Positions 48,273 to 57,063 of a stretch of DNA of 64,000 nucleotides are shown here, piece after piece. The stretch covers positions 1-64,000 of the forward strand of contig JAPWUD010000001.1 of the NCBI GenBank assembly GCA_028275705.1, in the 5' to 3' direction. This DNA is from Desulfurococcaceae archaeon (GTDB lineage Archaea > Thermoproteota > Thermoprotei_A > Sulfolobales > Desulfurococcaceae). The notes beneath the pieces were generated by a model, which had not been told where the DNA came from, ran no database searches, and was given only the letters and a program-made list of their open reading frames with translations. Within the stretch, counting starts at the first letter, position 1. Every line of letters begins with the position of its first letter. Both the position numbers and the translations under genes were made by a program.

Positions 48273-48278
48273 TTTTTT
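48273..48278 (+). terminator. T-run behind L7Ae
   Basis: Six T residues followed by ctcct about 15 nt after the L7Ae stop; this fits an archaeal oligo-T terminator. No hairpin is required or seen. Confidence 0.35.
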
Positions 48279-48504
48279 CTCCTACTACATATCTCGATCC
48301 TAGTGAGGAGACCTCTATTACATTGATTAGAGCATTAGACTTCTTAACTTTACTAGTTTTTCATGGTTGTTCAGGATGGCGATCTCTCGAGGAACAAATT
48401 AGTACCGTAGGGAACAGAGATGACATATTGGAGAGTTGAGTGGTTTAAGCTTTTGTCTATATAAATCGCGGAGTGTGGAATCTAGTGTGAAAAATATCTC
48501 CACG

Positions 48505-48777
48505 TTATTTCCTTGTTGTTAGTTTGCGTGCTTCCCTCTCTGTTTCACGTAGTATGACTATGTCGCCAACTCTAACTGGTCCCTTTATGTTTCTAGTTAT
48601 GACTCTTCCCTTATCTCTTCCCTCTAAGATCCTCACTCTAACCTGTGTTATCTCCCCGGTTACGCCAGTTCTTCCAAGTATCTGTATTACCTCCGCGGGG
48701 AAACCTATTTCCTCAACTATGTTTATTTTGGGTGGTTCAAGCAAGATCTTCTCTACTCTTCCACCTTCACTACTCAA
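48505..48777 (-). CDS. rps28e: Ribosomal protein eS28 (S28e)
   Basis: 90 residues with an OB-like fold. Motifs: [20 protein letters not shown], then [20 protein letters not shown] and [23 protein letters not shown] start behind GGTGAAGTA. In many archaea S28e follows L7Ae on the same strand; here it points the other way. Confidence 0.96.
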   Translation of the reverse strand: MSSEGGRVEKILLEPPKINIVEEIGFPAEVIQILGRTGVTGEITQVRVRILEGRDKGRVITRNIKGPVRVGDIVILRETEREARKLTTRK

Positions 48778-48871
48778 TGCTACTTCACCACATCGTACTA
48801 GACTTAGTGAGAAATAGTTTTTAAAGGCTTTTAAAATTGTAGAGTGGTTAGTTTATTGGAGAGTGTTGAAT

Positions 48872-49057
48872 ATGCCGAGAACAAGCACTTGTACATTTTG
48901 TGGAAACTTAATAGAGCCCGGAACAGGCTTAATGTATGTGTTAAACGATGGGACAATATTGTGGTTTTGCAGTAGAAAGTGCTTTAGAAGCTACCAGTTG
49001 AAGAGAGATCCTAGGAGGCTGAAGTGGACTAGGAAGTATGGTATGGAGGCAAAATAG
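48872..49057 (+). CDS. rpl24e: Ribosomal protein eL24 (L24e)
   Basis: 61 residues. Zinc-binding [13 protein letters not shown]...[10 protein letters not shown] and the basic tail [17 protein letters not shown] 48872 gives the usual start [10 protein letters not shown]; a GTG at 48863 is in frame. It is divergent from S28e; the 85-95 nt between them contain ttttaaag and cttttaaaatt promoter-like boxes. Confidence 0.96.
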   Translation: MPRTSTCTFCGNLIEPGTGLMYVLNDGTILWFCSRKCFRSYQLKRDPRRLKWTRKYGMEAK

Positions 49058-49066
49058 TCTATTCCA

Positions 49067-50884
49067 CTACGTTGATTGTTGAAATATAAAGCCGTAGAGT
49101 GGATCACTCTTCCTCTTAACCTTGATTATTTCATCTAGTACTGTTTTCTCGTCATCCCTTAACTCGCCATGGTGCTTAGTGAGCCAGACGATGACGTGTT
49201 CTTTAGGTATATCTGTGTACAGTATATCTCCTTCATCAATTTGCCTCCCCACCATCACCTTGCCCTTGATACTAATAGCTACTCTCTGGCCAACAACCGC
49301 TTGCTTTAACACGTTGTCTCTATCCCTGATCTGCATGACACTGCCTACTTCAAATCCATCATCTCTAATCAATGGATAACCAGGCTTAATGGTTCCACCT
49401 AAAACCTCAATTCCCACTATTGCTGGGTCGCTTCGGCGAAAGACATAGCCTGGTATAATCCTTATTTTCCCTGGTCTAACAAGAGACTCTAATTCCCTTA
49501 ACTTCTCCTGCTCTCTAAACTCCTTCAACCACTTCAAGTAATCCTCGATCAGCTGATATATTACGTTATTAGTGAATACTTTAATGCCCTCTTTCTCAAT
49601 GATCTCCATTGCCTCAGGCAATATCTTAGTGTTGAATACAAGTATAACCCCGTACTCGGGACTCGACTTCTTCACTACTTCAGCCTCTACAACATCGTTC
49701 TTAGAGACTGGGCCCACGTCAGCGAGCCTTATTGGTATATTCTCCCTCTTCAACGCCTCAACTAGCGCCTCTAGTGAGCCAAGTGTGTCAGCCTTTACCA
49801 CTACTCCATCACTCTCCCCCTTAACAATTACTTGTCTCACCTCCTCCAACACTAATTTCCCAAACTCCTCTACTGGTTTATCCGGTGGGACAACGTATAG
49901 TGGAGACCCTGCAATAACGTCTTCTAAGTCTGGAGCCGCTATTTTCACACCTGCAGCGGCTGCTGCGATATCTACTTGGATGAATCTCCCCTCATGCATT
50001 CTCATGTCTTGTAGAGGCCTTGGTAGTAGAATAGCTCTCACTTTAGTAACTCTGTAGTTTCCCCTAGTTGCGAGTACTATTGTATCGCCTTTCTTTAGTA
50101 CACCATCATATAGTATTACATCTAGTGTTGCACCTAAGCCTGGCTCTTCCCTAACCTCGAGTACAATTCCCTTACCCGGCTCATCTCCAGTAATTAACTT
50201 CTTCTTCATGAATTGCTGTGAAAGCCCTGCAATTAAGGCTAGTAGCTCAGATACACCCTCACCGGTCTTAGCTGAGACTGGAACTATGGCGACTGTTCTC
50301 CTATAATCCCTAACTCTATCGAACCTCTCCGCTTCATACCCATACTCATAGATCTGAGATACTAGCGTGTATATTCTCTCATCTAGCTCCTCAATGGTTT
50401 TTAAGCTCTGCTTCTGAATTGTCTCAAGGAATGGCGCGTCGGGGTTTGGCCTCCAGCCATTTATTTTATCTATTTTATTAGCAGCAATCACGAATGGAAC
50501 CCTCCTCTCCTTCAAGAGATTTAACGCCTCACGCGTCTGTGGTTTAATACCCTCAATAATGTCAACGACGAGGATAGCCATGTCTGCCACACTACCACCA
50601 CGCCTTCTCAAACTAGCGAAGAGTTCGTGACCTGGTGTATCGATAAACAGCAATCCCGGTATCTCTATTTTCAGCCTTGGAAAGAACTTTTTAAGAGGCT
50701 CTGCAAGCTTCTCCAGAACACTAGCTGGCACTATGCTTGCTCCAATATGTTGTGTTATCTCTCCCGGCTCCTTCTTGGCGACGGCTGTTCCACGAATTTT
50801 ATCCAGTAGGGTAGTCTTCCCGTGATCCACATGCCCCAAAACCGTAATTATCGGCTGCCTAATCCAAGTCTTACCGGTACTCAT
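49067..50884 (-). CDS. infB: Translation initiation factor aIF5B (IF2-like)
   Basis: About 605 residues, a GTPase promoting subunit joining. G1 LGHVDHGKTTLLDKIRGT, G3 DTPGHELFASLRRRGG, G4 NKID, then domains II-IV typical of eukaryotic/archaeal IF5B (KILPEAMEIIEKEGIKV, GTIKPGYPLIRDDG). ATG 50884 follows GGTGGTGCTT. The in-frame start at 50929 would add an unlikely hydrophobic lead. Convergent with L24e. Confidence 0.96.
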   Translation of the reverse strand: MSTGKTWIRQPIITVLGHVDHGKTTLLDKIRGTAVAKKEPGEITQHIGASIVPASVLEKLAEPLKKFFPRLKIEIPGLLFIDTPGHELFASLRRRGGSVADMAILVVDIIEGIKPQTREALNLLKERRVPFVIAANKIDKINGWRPNPDAPFLETIQKQSLKTIEELDERIYTLVSQIYEYGYEAERFDRVRDYRRTVAIVPVSAKTGEGVSELLALIAGLSQQFMKKKLITGDEPGKGIVLEVREEPGLGATLDVILYDGVLKKGDTIVLATRGNYRVTKVRAILLPRPLQDMRMHEGRFIQVDIAAAAAGVKIAAPDLEDVIAGSPLYVVPPDKPVEEFGKLVLEEVRQVIVKGESDGVVVKADTLGSLEALVEALKRENIPIRLADVGPVSKNDVVEAEVVKKSSPEYGVILVFNTKILPEAMEIIEKEGIKVFTNNVIYQLIEDYLKWLKEFREQEKLRELESLVRPGKIRIIPGYVFRRSDPAIVGIEVLGGTIKPGYPLIRDDGFEVGSVMQIRDRDNVLKQAVVGQRVAISIKGKVMVGRQIDEGDILYTDIPKEHVIVWLTKHHGELRDDEKTVLDEIIKVKRKSDPLYGFIFQQST

Positions 50885-51044
50885 AAGCACCACCATTAAC
50901 ACACAATATTCAAATACCTTAATTAGCAATCAATACAGCGGTCTATTGATTAACGCGGCTTCATTAAGTCCTCATACCCACGGTCCCCGAAAACTCTTCA
51001 ACATAGAATCTTAGGTAATAATCCCTGCTATGGATATGAATAAA

Positions 51045-51054
51045 GTATAAAAGG
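51045..51054 (+). promoter_or_regulatory. TATA box of the S6e gene
   Basis: gtataaaagg lies about 55 nt before the S6e ATG. The leader would contain two short inverted repeats (gtggtgaacccac and caccgggcaactggtg) around the GGTGG ribosome binding site, which might modulate translation. Confidence 0.45.
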
Positions 51055-51104
51055 ACATGATTTCATAACAGTGGTGAACCCACCGGGCAACTGGTGGTTG
51101 AAGT

Positions 51105-51755
51105 ATGCCGGATTTTAAAATAGTAGTAAATGACCCAGAAGCATATAAGTCATTGAAAGTAGTCAAGGTTAAAGTCGTGGGGGACGGAGATATACCATTC
51201 ACTGATAAAGTAAAAGAGCAGTTCGAGTTACCAGTAGCTAAAGTGAATAGTAAATTGTATAGCGAGCTGGGTGCAGTGTATGGTGTCGTTGTAGTTAGAA
51301 TGAGGCGCCCCGATACTGGTGACAAGGTCAAATTAACGTGTAGACTGGAAGTGGATGATAGAGTGCCGGAAAACACTGTAAAGGTGAGTTTAACCAGGTT
51401 AATTGACTTAACTGGAACCCATGAACTCGATGGAGAAGTATTTAGAGCTCCTGCTTGGCAGATTAGAGTGAGTGATGAGAGAACAAGTGCATTCCTAGGT
51501 TTAAAAATAGGGGATGAGGTGTCAGGTGAGGTTATCGGCTTAAAGAATGTAAAACTCGTTATAACTGGTGGGAGTGATATTAGTGGTTTTCCAATGAGAC
51601 CCGATATCCCAGGACCCGTTAAGAAACGCGCACTACTCTCTGCCCCACCAGGCTTCCACCCAAGGGAGGATGGTGAGAGGAGGAGGAAAACTGTTAGAGG
51701 TAACACTATAGCGCCAGATATTACACAGATAAATACTAAAATAAAGCGTATTTAA
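51105..51755 (+). CDS. rps6e: Ribosomal protein eS6 (S6e)
   Basis: 216 residues. The S6e core MPDFKIVVNDPEAYKSLKVV gives way to KIGDEVSGEVIGLKNVKLVI and SDISGFPMRPDIPGPVKKRA, then GFHPREDGERRRKTVRGNTI. It is longer at both ends than short archaeal S6e proteins because an extra domain (about 45-100) is present. ATG after GGTGG. It heads a cluster with aIF2gamma. Confidence 0.93.
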   Translation: MPDFKIVVNDPEAYKSLKVVKVKVVGDGDIPFTDKVKEQFELPVAKVNSKLYSELGAVYGVVVVRMRRPDTGDKVKLTCRLEVDDRVPENTVKVSLTRLIDLTGTHELDGEVFRAPAWQIRVSDERTSAFLGLKIGDEVSGEVIGLKNVKLVITGGSDISGFPMRPDIPGPVKKRALLSAPPGFHPREDGERRRKTVRGNTIAPDITQINTKIKRI

Positions 51756-51779
51756 TCCATTATTAAACTAGGTGATTTA

Positions 51780-53039
51780 TTGCCTATTAAGATAAAACCA
51801 CCCGAAGTAAATATCGGTGTTGTTGGACACGTAGACCATGGCAAAACCACTCTCGTCCAAGCTCTCACGGGGATTTGGACAGCTAGGCATAGCAAGGAGA
51901 TCGAGCGTGGAATGACCATATTCCTCGGCTATGCTGATGGAAACATAGCTACATGTCCATCACTAAACCCTCCAGACTCCTATACAACCGAGCTAGTGTG
52001 CCCTGACGGTAGTGAGGCCCATTTAATACGTAGAGTAAGCTATGTGGATGCGCCAGGTCACGAAGCGTACATGACAACTATGCTGAGCGGTGCGATGATC
52101 GTGGATGGCGCTATACTCGTAGTTGCAGCGAATGAGCCGTGTCCACAACCGCAAACAATAGAGCACCTCACAGCACTAGAGATTCTTGGGGTAAAAAACA
52201 TTGTAATAGTACAGAACAAAGTCGACGTGGTCTCAAGGGAGAAAGCCCTTAAGAACTACGAGGAAATCAAGAACTTCGTTAAGGGAACAATAGCTGAAAA
52301 CGCCCCTATAATACCCATTAGTGCATTACACAAAGTCAACATCGACGTCCTCTTACAGGCAATACAGGAGGTTATTCCAACACCACAACGCGACTTCTCA
52401 AAACCACCATTAATGTACGTTGTAAGAAGTTTTGATATCAATAGACCTGGGACACCGCACCACATGATCCAAGGTGGAGTTGTGGGCGGGACACTACTAC
52501 AGGGAAAACTAAGACTAGGGCAGGAGATAGCGATTCTACCCGGGGTAAAGGTACCGAGAGAGACCGGTAAAACAAAGACATATAGTTATGAACCAGTTGT
52601 AACAACCATAGAGGAGATTAGGTATGGAGACTTAGAAGTCGAAGAGGCGACACCAAGTGGTTTAATAGCCATAAGGACTAATCTAGATCCTTCACTAACG
52701 AAAGCAGACCAAATGGTTGGCTCTCTAGTTACAATACCGGGTAATAAAATCCCCGTTACTACGTCCATAGAGATCACCTACCACGAGCTCGAGAGAGTTG
52801 TTGGAGTGAGAGGTCAACCGACTAAACTCCCCCCACTCCAAGTGAATGAAAAGGTAATAGTCGCTGTTGGCGCAGCAACGAGGATTGCATCTATCAAGTC
52901 GCTTAGAAAGGATAGAGTTGAGTTGAAACTAGAAGAGCCAGTTGCTACGTGGAAGGGGTCGCGGGTAGCTCTTGGAAGAAGAGTAATGGCGAGGTGGAGG
53001 CTTGCAGGCTGGGGAATCATCGAGAACGTCTACGAGTAG
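51780..53039 (+). CDS. eif2g: Translation initiation factor aIF2 gamma
   Basis: 419 residues, the GTPase core that brings Met-tRNAi to the small subunit. G1 GVVGHVDHGKTTLVQALTG, effector ERGMTIFLGYAD, G3 DAPGHEAYM, G4 NKVD, then two beta-barrel domains. The zinc-knuckle region reads CPSLNPPDSYTTELVCPDGS, with only two of the four usual cysteines. TTG start. The PIN gene overlaps its 3' end. Confidence 0.97.
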   Translation: MPIKIKPPEVNIGVVGHVDHGKTTLVQALTGIWTARHSKEIERGMTIFLGYADGNIATCPSLNPPDSYTTELVCPDGSEAHLIRRVSYVDAPGHEAYMTTMLSGAMIVDGAILVVAANEPCPQPQTIEHLTALEILGVKNIVIVQNKVDVVSREKALKNYEEIKNFVKGTIAENAPIIPISALHKVNIDVLLQAIQEVIPTPQRDFSKPPLMYVVRSFDINRPGTPHHMIQGGVVGGTLLQGKLRLGQEIAILPGVKVPRETGKTKTYSYEPVVTTIEEIRYGDLEVEEATPSGLIAIRTNLDPSLTKADQMVGSLVTIPGNKIPVTTSIEITYHELERVVGVRGQPTKLPPLQVNEKVIVAVGAATRIASIKSLRKDRVELKLEEPVATWKGSRVALGRRVMARWRLAGWGIIENVYE

Positions 53040-53445
53040 TAGGCGCCCAATAGTAGTACTCGATACAAACATATTAATGCTATTAGCTCACGGAGTCAGA
53101 GTATTTGATGATATTAGCGAAGCCCTAGAGGCAAAACCACGCTTTGTAGTTATTAAGCCTGTTTACAATGAACTACGAAAACTCGCTAATAGCTCAGAGG
53201 CTAAGACTAGGAGAAACGCTGAGTTTGTTCTCAGTGTAGTTGAGAAGCTCTGCGAGGTTGTGGACTACATGGCTAAAAACGGGGAAACTGTGGATGATGC
53301 AATTATTCGATACGCACTAGAGAATAATGCAATAGTAGCTACTAATGATAGAGAATTGAGAAGAAGGCTTAGAAGCCTCAATATCCCAGAAGCTTATCTA
53401 AGAGAGGAATCAATGAGGATTCACGTTGAAGGATATTATAAATAA
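53002..53445 (+). CDS. PIN-domain protein (Fcf1/Utp24-like)
   Basis: 147 residues. A PIN nuclease fold with VVLDTNILML (first Asp), acidic residues around YNELRKL, and ATNDRELRRRLRS. Proteins of this family next to aIF2gamma are usually taken as archaeal relatives of Fcf1/Utp24, which process pre-rRNA. TTG 53002 is the only usable start and has GAGGTGGAGG just before it; it lies inside aIF2gamma, implying translational coupling. Confidence 0.8.
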   Translation: MQAGESSRTSTSSRRPIVVLDTNILMLLAHGVRVFDDISEALEAKPRFVVIKPVYNELRKLANSSEAKTRRNAEFVLSVVEKLCEVVDYMAKNGETVDDAIIRYALENNAIVATNDRELRRRLRSLNIPEAYLREESMRIHVEGYYK

Positions 53446-53496
53446 CCCTGATTTTTATTAGGAACAAGGTCGTGGATTAAATAGGTGCTTTCACCA

Positions 53497-54060
53497 ATGT
53501 TCGCTCTCGTCGAAGTAAAGGACTATGTGAGAATCCCACCATCAAAGTTTGGCAGACCACTAGAGGAAGTTGCCCATGAAGAACTCAGGAATAAGTATGA
53601 AGGAGCCTTGATCGCTGTTGAAACTGAGGGGAAGAAGCCTAGTTTAGGCATAGTAGTATCGATCACGGAAGCTAATTGTGACCCATTGGGGATGATAATA
53701 CCGGGTGATGGGGCTTCATACCATAAAGTAACATTTAATGCACTAGTATTCATGCCTTTTGAAAAAGAAGTTGTTGAAGGACAAGTAGTTTCAGTGACTA
53801 GAGCAGGGCTATATGTAAATCTCGGTGTGTTAGATGGATTCATACACATTAACCAAGTAGCAGATGAAAGAGTAGTCTTTGACGCTGCAAGAGGCTCACT
53901 ACTACTAGAGGAGTCGCGGAGATACATTGAGAAAGGAGATGATGTTAGAGCCAGAATATATGTAGTTAGCACTCTACCAGGAAAGGGACTTAGAATACAC
54001 ATGACGATGAGGCAGCCGTGGCTTGGTAAACTCGAGTGGATAACGAAGAAGGAGGGGTGA
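53497..54060 (+). CDS. rpoE1: RNA polymerase subunit Rpo7 (RpoE1)
   Basis: About 187 residues, the RPB7-like stalk subunit that binds emerging RNA with Rpo4. The N-terminal tip domain is FALVEVKDYVRIPPSKFGRP, followed by an S1 domain from about residue 84 (EGQVVSVTRAGLYVNLGVLD). ATG 53497 gives the usual start; GTG 53485 is in frame. spt4 follows in eight bases. Confidence 0.96.
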   Translation: MFALVEVKDYVRIPPSKFGRPLEEVAHEELRNKYEGALIAVETEGKKPSLGIVVSITEANCDPLGMIIPGDGASYHKVTFNALVFMPFEKEVVEGQVVSVTRAGLYVNLGVLDGFIHINQVADERVVFDAARGSLLLEESRRYIEKGDDVRARIYVVSTLPGKGLRIHMTMRQPWLGKLEWITKKEG

Positions 54061-54068
54061 ATGCATAA

Positions 54069-54281
54069 ATGAGTAGTAAATCTAGAGGTAAGCCATTTAA
54101 AGCGTGTAGATCGTGTAGAGCCTTGGTTGATAAAGAAGTAGAGGTTTGCCCTGTCTGTGGATCAAGGGACTTCACAGATGAATGGAGTGGAGTGGTTGTC
54201 ATTTTAAACCCCGAGGAATCAGAAATCGCTAAGCTACTCAATTTAAAGAACAAGGGTAGGTTTGTTGTCAAAATCGAGTAG
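54069..54281 (+). CDS. spt4: Transcription elongation factor Spt4 (RpoE2)
   Basis: 70 residues, partner of Spt5. Zinc ribbon ACRSCRALVDKEVEVCPVCG with all four cysteines, then DEWSGVVVILNPEESEIAKL. It follows Rpo7 as in most archaea and overlaps the next gene by 20 nt. Confidence 0.95.
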   Translation: MSSKSRGKPFKACRSCRALVDKEVEVCPVCGSRDFTDEWSGVVVILNPEESEIAKLLNLKNKGRFVVKIE

Positions 54282-54747
54282 TATAGCAATCCCAGTTCTC
54301 CAGCTCCCCGTTGAATATAGGAGAGAACTCTCTATTCCCCAGGGAACACTCCACATATCCAAGAACAGGGGGGTTATTCAAGGTCTAAGAGGAGACGCCA
54401 CCGTAGGCGATGTAGTCTCTGAAAGACACTTCTCAAGCCTAAAGATCGTGGATTACAAAACTAAGAGGCTTAGGCTCCTAGGCTCGGTGGAGCAGTGCAG
54501 CCAAGTAGTATTAAATCCCCCAGGATCTATTAGTTTAAACAGCATTACTATATTACAAGCTCGCACAGAGGGCGTTATCTGCGTTATAGGTGAAGAAGAC
54601 CTCTTAGTTATTCCACTACTTAAAAAAGTGGGTAATGTAATTATCTATGGACAACCAGATACGGGGGTTGTAGAGGTAGTGGCATTAGAGGAAGCGGCTT
54701 TAAAGGCATTTAAAATACTAATACCAGCTATAGTAAACATGGTTTAG
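54262..54747 (+). CDS. GTP-dependent dephospho-CoA kinase (DUF359)
   Basis: 161 residues of the DUF359 family, shown in other archaea to phosphorylate dephospho-CoA to CoA with GTP. Motifs: GDATVGDVVSERHF, then VDYKTKRLRLLGSVEQ and VICVIGEEDLLVIPLL, ending in a segment with GQPDTGVVEVV. TTG start in the end of spt4. Its place between spt4 and S24e is common in archaea. Confidence 0.9.
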   Translation: MLSKSSSIAIPVLQLPVEYRRELSIPQGTLHISKNRGVIQGLRGDATVGDVVSERHFSSLKIVDYKTKRLRLLGSVEQCSQVVLNPPGSISLNSITILQARTEGVICVIGEEDLLVIPLLKKVGNVIIYGQPDTGVVEVVALEEAALKAFKILIPAIVNMV

Positions 54748-54765
54748 TGCTAATGGTGTTTTACA

Positions 54766-55110
54766 ATGGGTAAACACGTGAAGTTACTAGATAAATATGA
54801 TGGAGAAGTAATTGAGGAGAAGTATAATGGGATTATAGAGAGGTATGAAGTGAAAATAAGGATCATGCATTTGGGAGAGGGAACTCCGAGTAGAGGCTTA
54901 TTGAAAACAGGGATTGCAAAGCTCTACAATAAAGATCCATCTCTGGTGTTCATAAGGAGAGCGGAGACGAAGTATGGTTCGCCCGAGACAATTATCGAGG
55001 CACATATCTATAATAGCCTAGATAGAGCAAAGCTATTTGAACCAGAACACCTCATTAAAAGAGATGAGGAGTCATATAAGAAGATAATGGAGACTCAGAC
55101 CCAACAATAA
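54766..55110 (+). CDS. rps24e: Ribosomal protein eS24 (S24e)
   Basis: 114 residues. Motifs: NGIIERYEVKIRIMHLGEGT, then SRGLLKTGIAKLYNKDPSLV and FIRRAETKYGSPETIIEAHI. ATG start. S27ae follows after 14 nt, the standard archaeal pair. Confidence 0.95.
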   Translation: MGKHVKLLDKYDGEVIEEKYNGIIERYEVKIRIMHLGEGTPSRGLLKTGIAKLYNKDPSLVFIRRAETKYGSPETIIEAHIYNSLDRAKLFEPEHLIKRDEESYKKIMETQTQQ

Positions 55111-55124
55111 CTGGTGATCAGGAG

Positions 55125-55292
55125 ATGCCATATATTCACAAACTATATGAGGTAGACTACAAGAATTGGACTATTAAGAGGAAGAATAAAACATGCCCTA
55201 GATGCGGGTCCTTTATGGCTTTCCACAAGCAACCAGCTCCTAGGTGGCATTGTGGAAAATGCAGTTATGTCGAGTACGTTAAGAAATACTGA
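55125..55292 (+). CDS. rps27ae: Ribosomal protein eS31 (S27ae)
   Basis: 55 residues. Zinc finger TCPRCGSFMAFH...HCGKCSYVEYVKKY with the family's Cys set. ATG behind AGGAG. In eukaryotes it is fused to ubiquitin; here it stands alone, as usual in archaea. It leads into kae1 six bases later. Confidence 0.95.
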   Translation: MPYIHKLYEVDYKNWTIKRKNKTCPRCGSFMAFHKQPAPRWHCGKCSYVEYVKKY

Positions 55293-55297
55293 TCCAC

Positions 55298-56386
55298 ATG
55301 AGTGGATATATGTCTCTTTTAAACAAAGAATATGAACTCTACGTCTCAGTTAAGCCAGTTGGAAGAGAGATAAGAGTCTTAGGTATAGAGTCTACAAGTC
55401 ACACTTTCGGAGTTGGAATTGTAGAATACAGTGGTGGCAAAGTAAAATTCCTTGCAAACACGTACAGCCAGTATAAGCCAACTAGCGGTGGCATACATCC
55501 CCGCGAGTCTTTTCTACACCATGTAAACAACGCAGCCAGTGTATTAAGAAAAGCACTTGAATTAGCCAAGCTAGGAATCAAAGGAGTAGACGCTATAGCT
55601 GTGGCTGTTGGCCCTGGTCTAGGGCCATGCCTAAGAGTTGGCGCTAGCTTAGCCCGCTTTCTCTCCACTTACTATGGAAAACCCATAGCGGCTGTAAACC
55701 ACGCAGTAGCCCACATAGAGATCGGGAAGCTCGTCAGCGGGTTTGCAGACCCCGTGATCGTATATGTATCAGGGGGGAATACCATGATACTCGTCCAGAA
55801 GAATAAAAGGTATAGAGTTATAGGTGAAACGCTAGATATACCACTAGGCAACCTACTAGATACTTTCGCTAGAGAAGCGGGTATTGCACCACCCTATGTT
55901 GTAGAGGGGAAGCATGCTGTTGACATTTGCGCTGAGTGGAGTCGAGAGTATATAGCCTTACCCTACACTGTTAAAGGCTGCGACTTAAGCTTCTCAGGGT
56001 TGTTAACCGCGGCTTTAAAGATTGTGCGGGAAACCCGCGGGGATAAGGAGAAACTAGGAGTTGTGTGTAGGAGTCTCCGTGAAACGGCCTTCAATATGCT
56101 CGTTGAAGTAACTGAGAGAACTCTTATGCTAACTAGTAAAAATAGTATTCTATTAGTGGGGGGTGTTGCCTCAAATACAGAGTTACGGAGGAAATTTGAG
56201 TATATTGCAGAGCACTATGGAGTAGGCTTCTATGGTACTCCACCAGAGATTGCTGGAGATAATGGACTCATGATAGCTTACACAGGCTTACTGCACTACT
56301 TGTATGGATTGATCAAGGAGCCCAACAGCGTATTTATAAAACAAAGGTATAGACTCGACGAGGAGGAATATCCATGGCTACCATAG
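55298..56386 (+). CDS. kae1: KEOPS subunit Kae1 (TsaD)
   Basis: 362 residues, the ASKHA-fold catalytic subunit that transfers threonylcarbamoyl to A37 of ANN-decoding tRNAs. The core begins VLGIESTSHTFGVGIVEY. Metal ligands are in AVNHAVAHIEIG (HxxxH type) and a C-terminal GDNGLMIAYTGL. About 27 residues precede the usual start, with no ATG/GTG/TTG closer than ATG 55310. The 3' end overlaps bud32 by 13 nt. Confidence 0.96.
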   Translation: MSGYMSLLNKEYELYVSVKPVGREIRVLGIESTSHTFGVGIVEYSGGKVKFLANTYSQYKPTSGGIHPRESFLHHVNNAASVLRKALELAKLGIKGVDAIAVAVGPGLGPCLRVGASLARFLSTYYGKPIAAVNHAVAHIEIGKLVSGFADPVIVYVSGGNTMILVQKNKRYRVIGETLDIPLGNLLDTFAREAGIAPPYVVEGKHAVDICAEWSREYIALPYTVKGCDLSFSGLLTAALKIVRETRGDKEKLGVVCRSLRETAFNMLVEVTERTLMLTSKNSILLVGGVASNTELRRKFEYIAEHYGVGFYGTPPEIAGDNGLMIAYTGLLHYLYGLIKEPNSVFIKQRYRLDEEEYPWLP

Positions 56387-57063
56387 AGGGTCAGAACACT
56401 ATTTTACTGTCACGTGGTGCAGAGGCGGAAGTGTACATAGTGGACTTCTTTGGACTTAGAGCCGTTATGAAGAAAAGAATTAGTAAAAAGTATAGAGCGA
56501 AACTATTCGACGAGGTTTTTATAAGAAATAGAACGAGGGTGGAGGCTAGAGTACTCAGTGAACTATACGAAGCCGGTTTAAGTGTTCCAAGCATTTTATT
56601 CGTTGACGAGGAGAACGGTGTCCTCATAGTTGAGTATATTGAGGGGGTTAGGGCTTCAGAGAGCTTTGAGAAGTTTGATCTAGGGAAAGCTACTTCTATA
56701 TCGCGTAGAATCGGGGGGTTTGCCGCTAGAATGCATAGTCTGGGTATTTATCATGGAGACTACACCCTTGCAAATGTCTTACTAAGGGAGAGTGAAGTAT
56801 ATGTCATAGACTTTGGATTATCTGGCTATAGCTCAGACGTTGAGGAATATGCTATAGACCTACACTTAATGGCTAGAAGTATAAAGGCGAGTAGACCACT
56901 CGATGCAGAGGTATTAATCAAAGCCATGCTGGATGAGTATGGAAGCCACTATAGGGGGGATTACAGAGAAGTACTAAATAGAATGAAGGAGATTAGCGTG
57001 AGGGGTAGATATATTGATAGAGAACTACGTAAAAGCATTATGAGGGAGCGCTATATTGCTTAA
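56374..57063 (+). CDS. bud32: KEOPS kinase/ATPase Bud32
   Basis: 229 residues of the small RIO-like kinase that activates Kae1. Motifs: LSRGAEAEVYIVDF (P-loop), the catalytic Lys in VMKKRISKKYR, HGDYTLANVLL and the metal-binding VIDFGLSGYS. Many archaea fuse it to Kae1; here it is a separate gene overlapping kae1. The itpA-type gene overlaps its end. Confidence 0.96.
   Translation: MATIEGQNTILLSRGAEAEVYIVDFFGLRAVMKKRISKKYRAKLFDEVFIRNRTRVEARVLSELYEAGLSVPSILFVDEENGVLIVEYIEGVRASESFEKFDLGKATSISRRIGGFAARMHSLGIYHGDYTLANVLLRESEVYVIDFGLSGYSSDVEEYAIDLHLMARSIKASRPLDAEVLIKAMLDEYGSHYRGDYREVLNRMKEISVRGRYIDRELRKSIMRERYIA

Noticed and set aside
48258-48504. SRP RNA, RNase P RNA or H/ACA RNA
   Set aside because: The gap is AT-rich and lacks the GC-rich helices or box ACA expected in a hyperthermophile.
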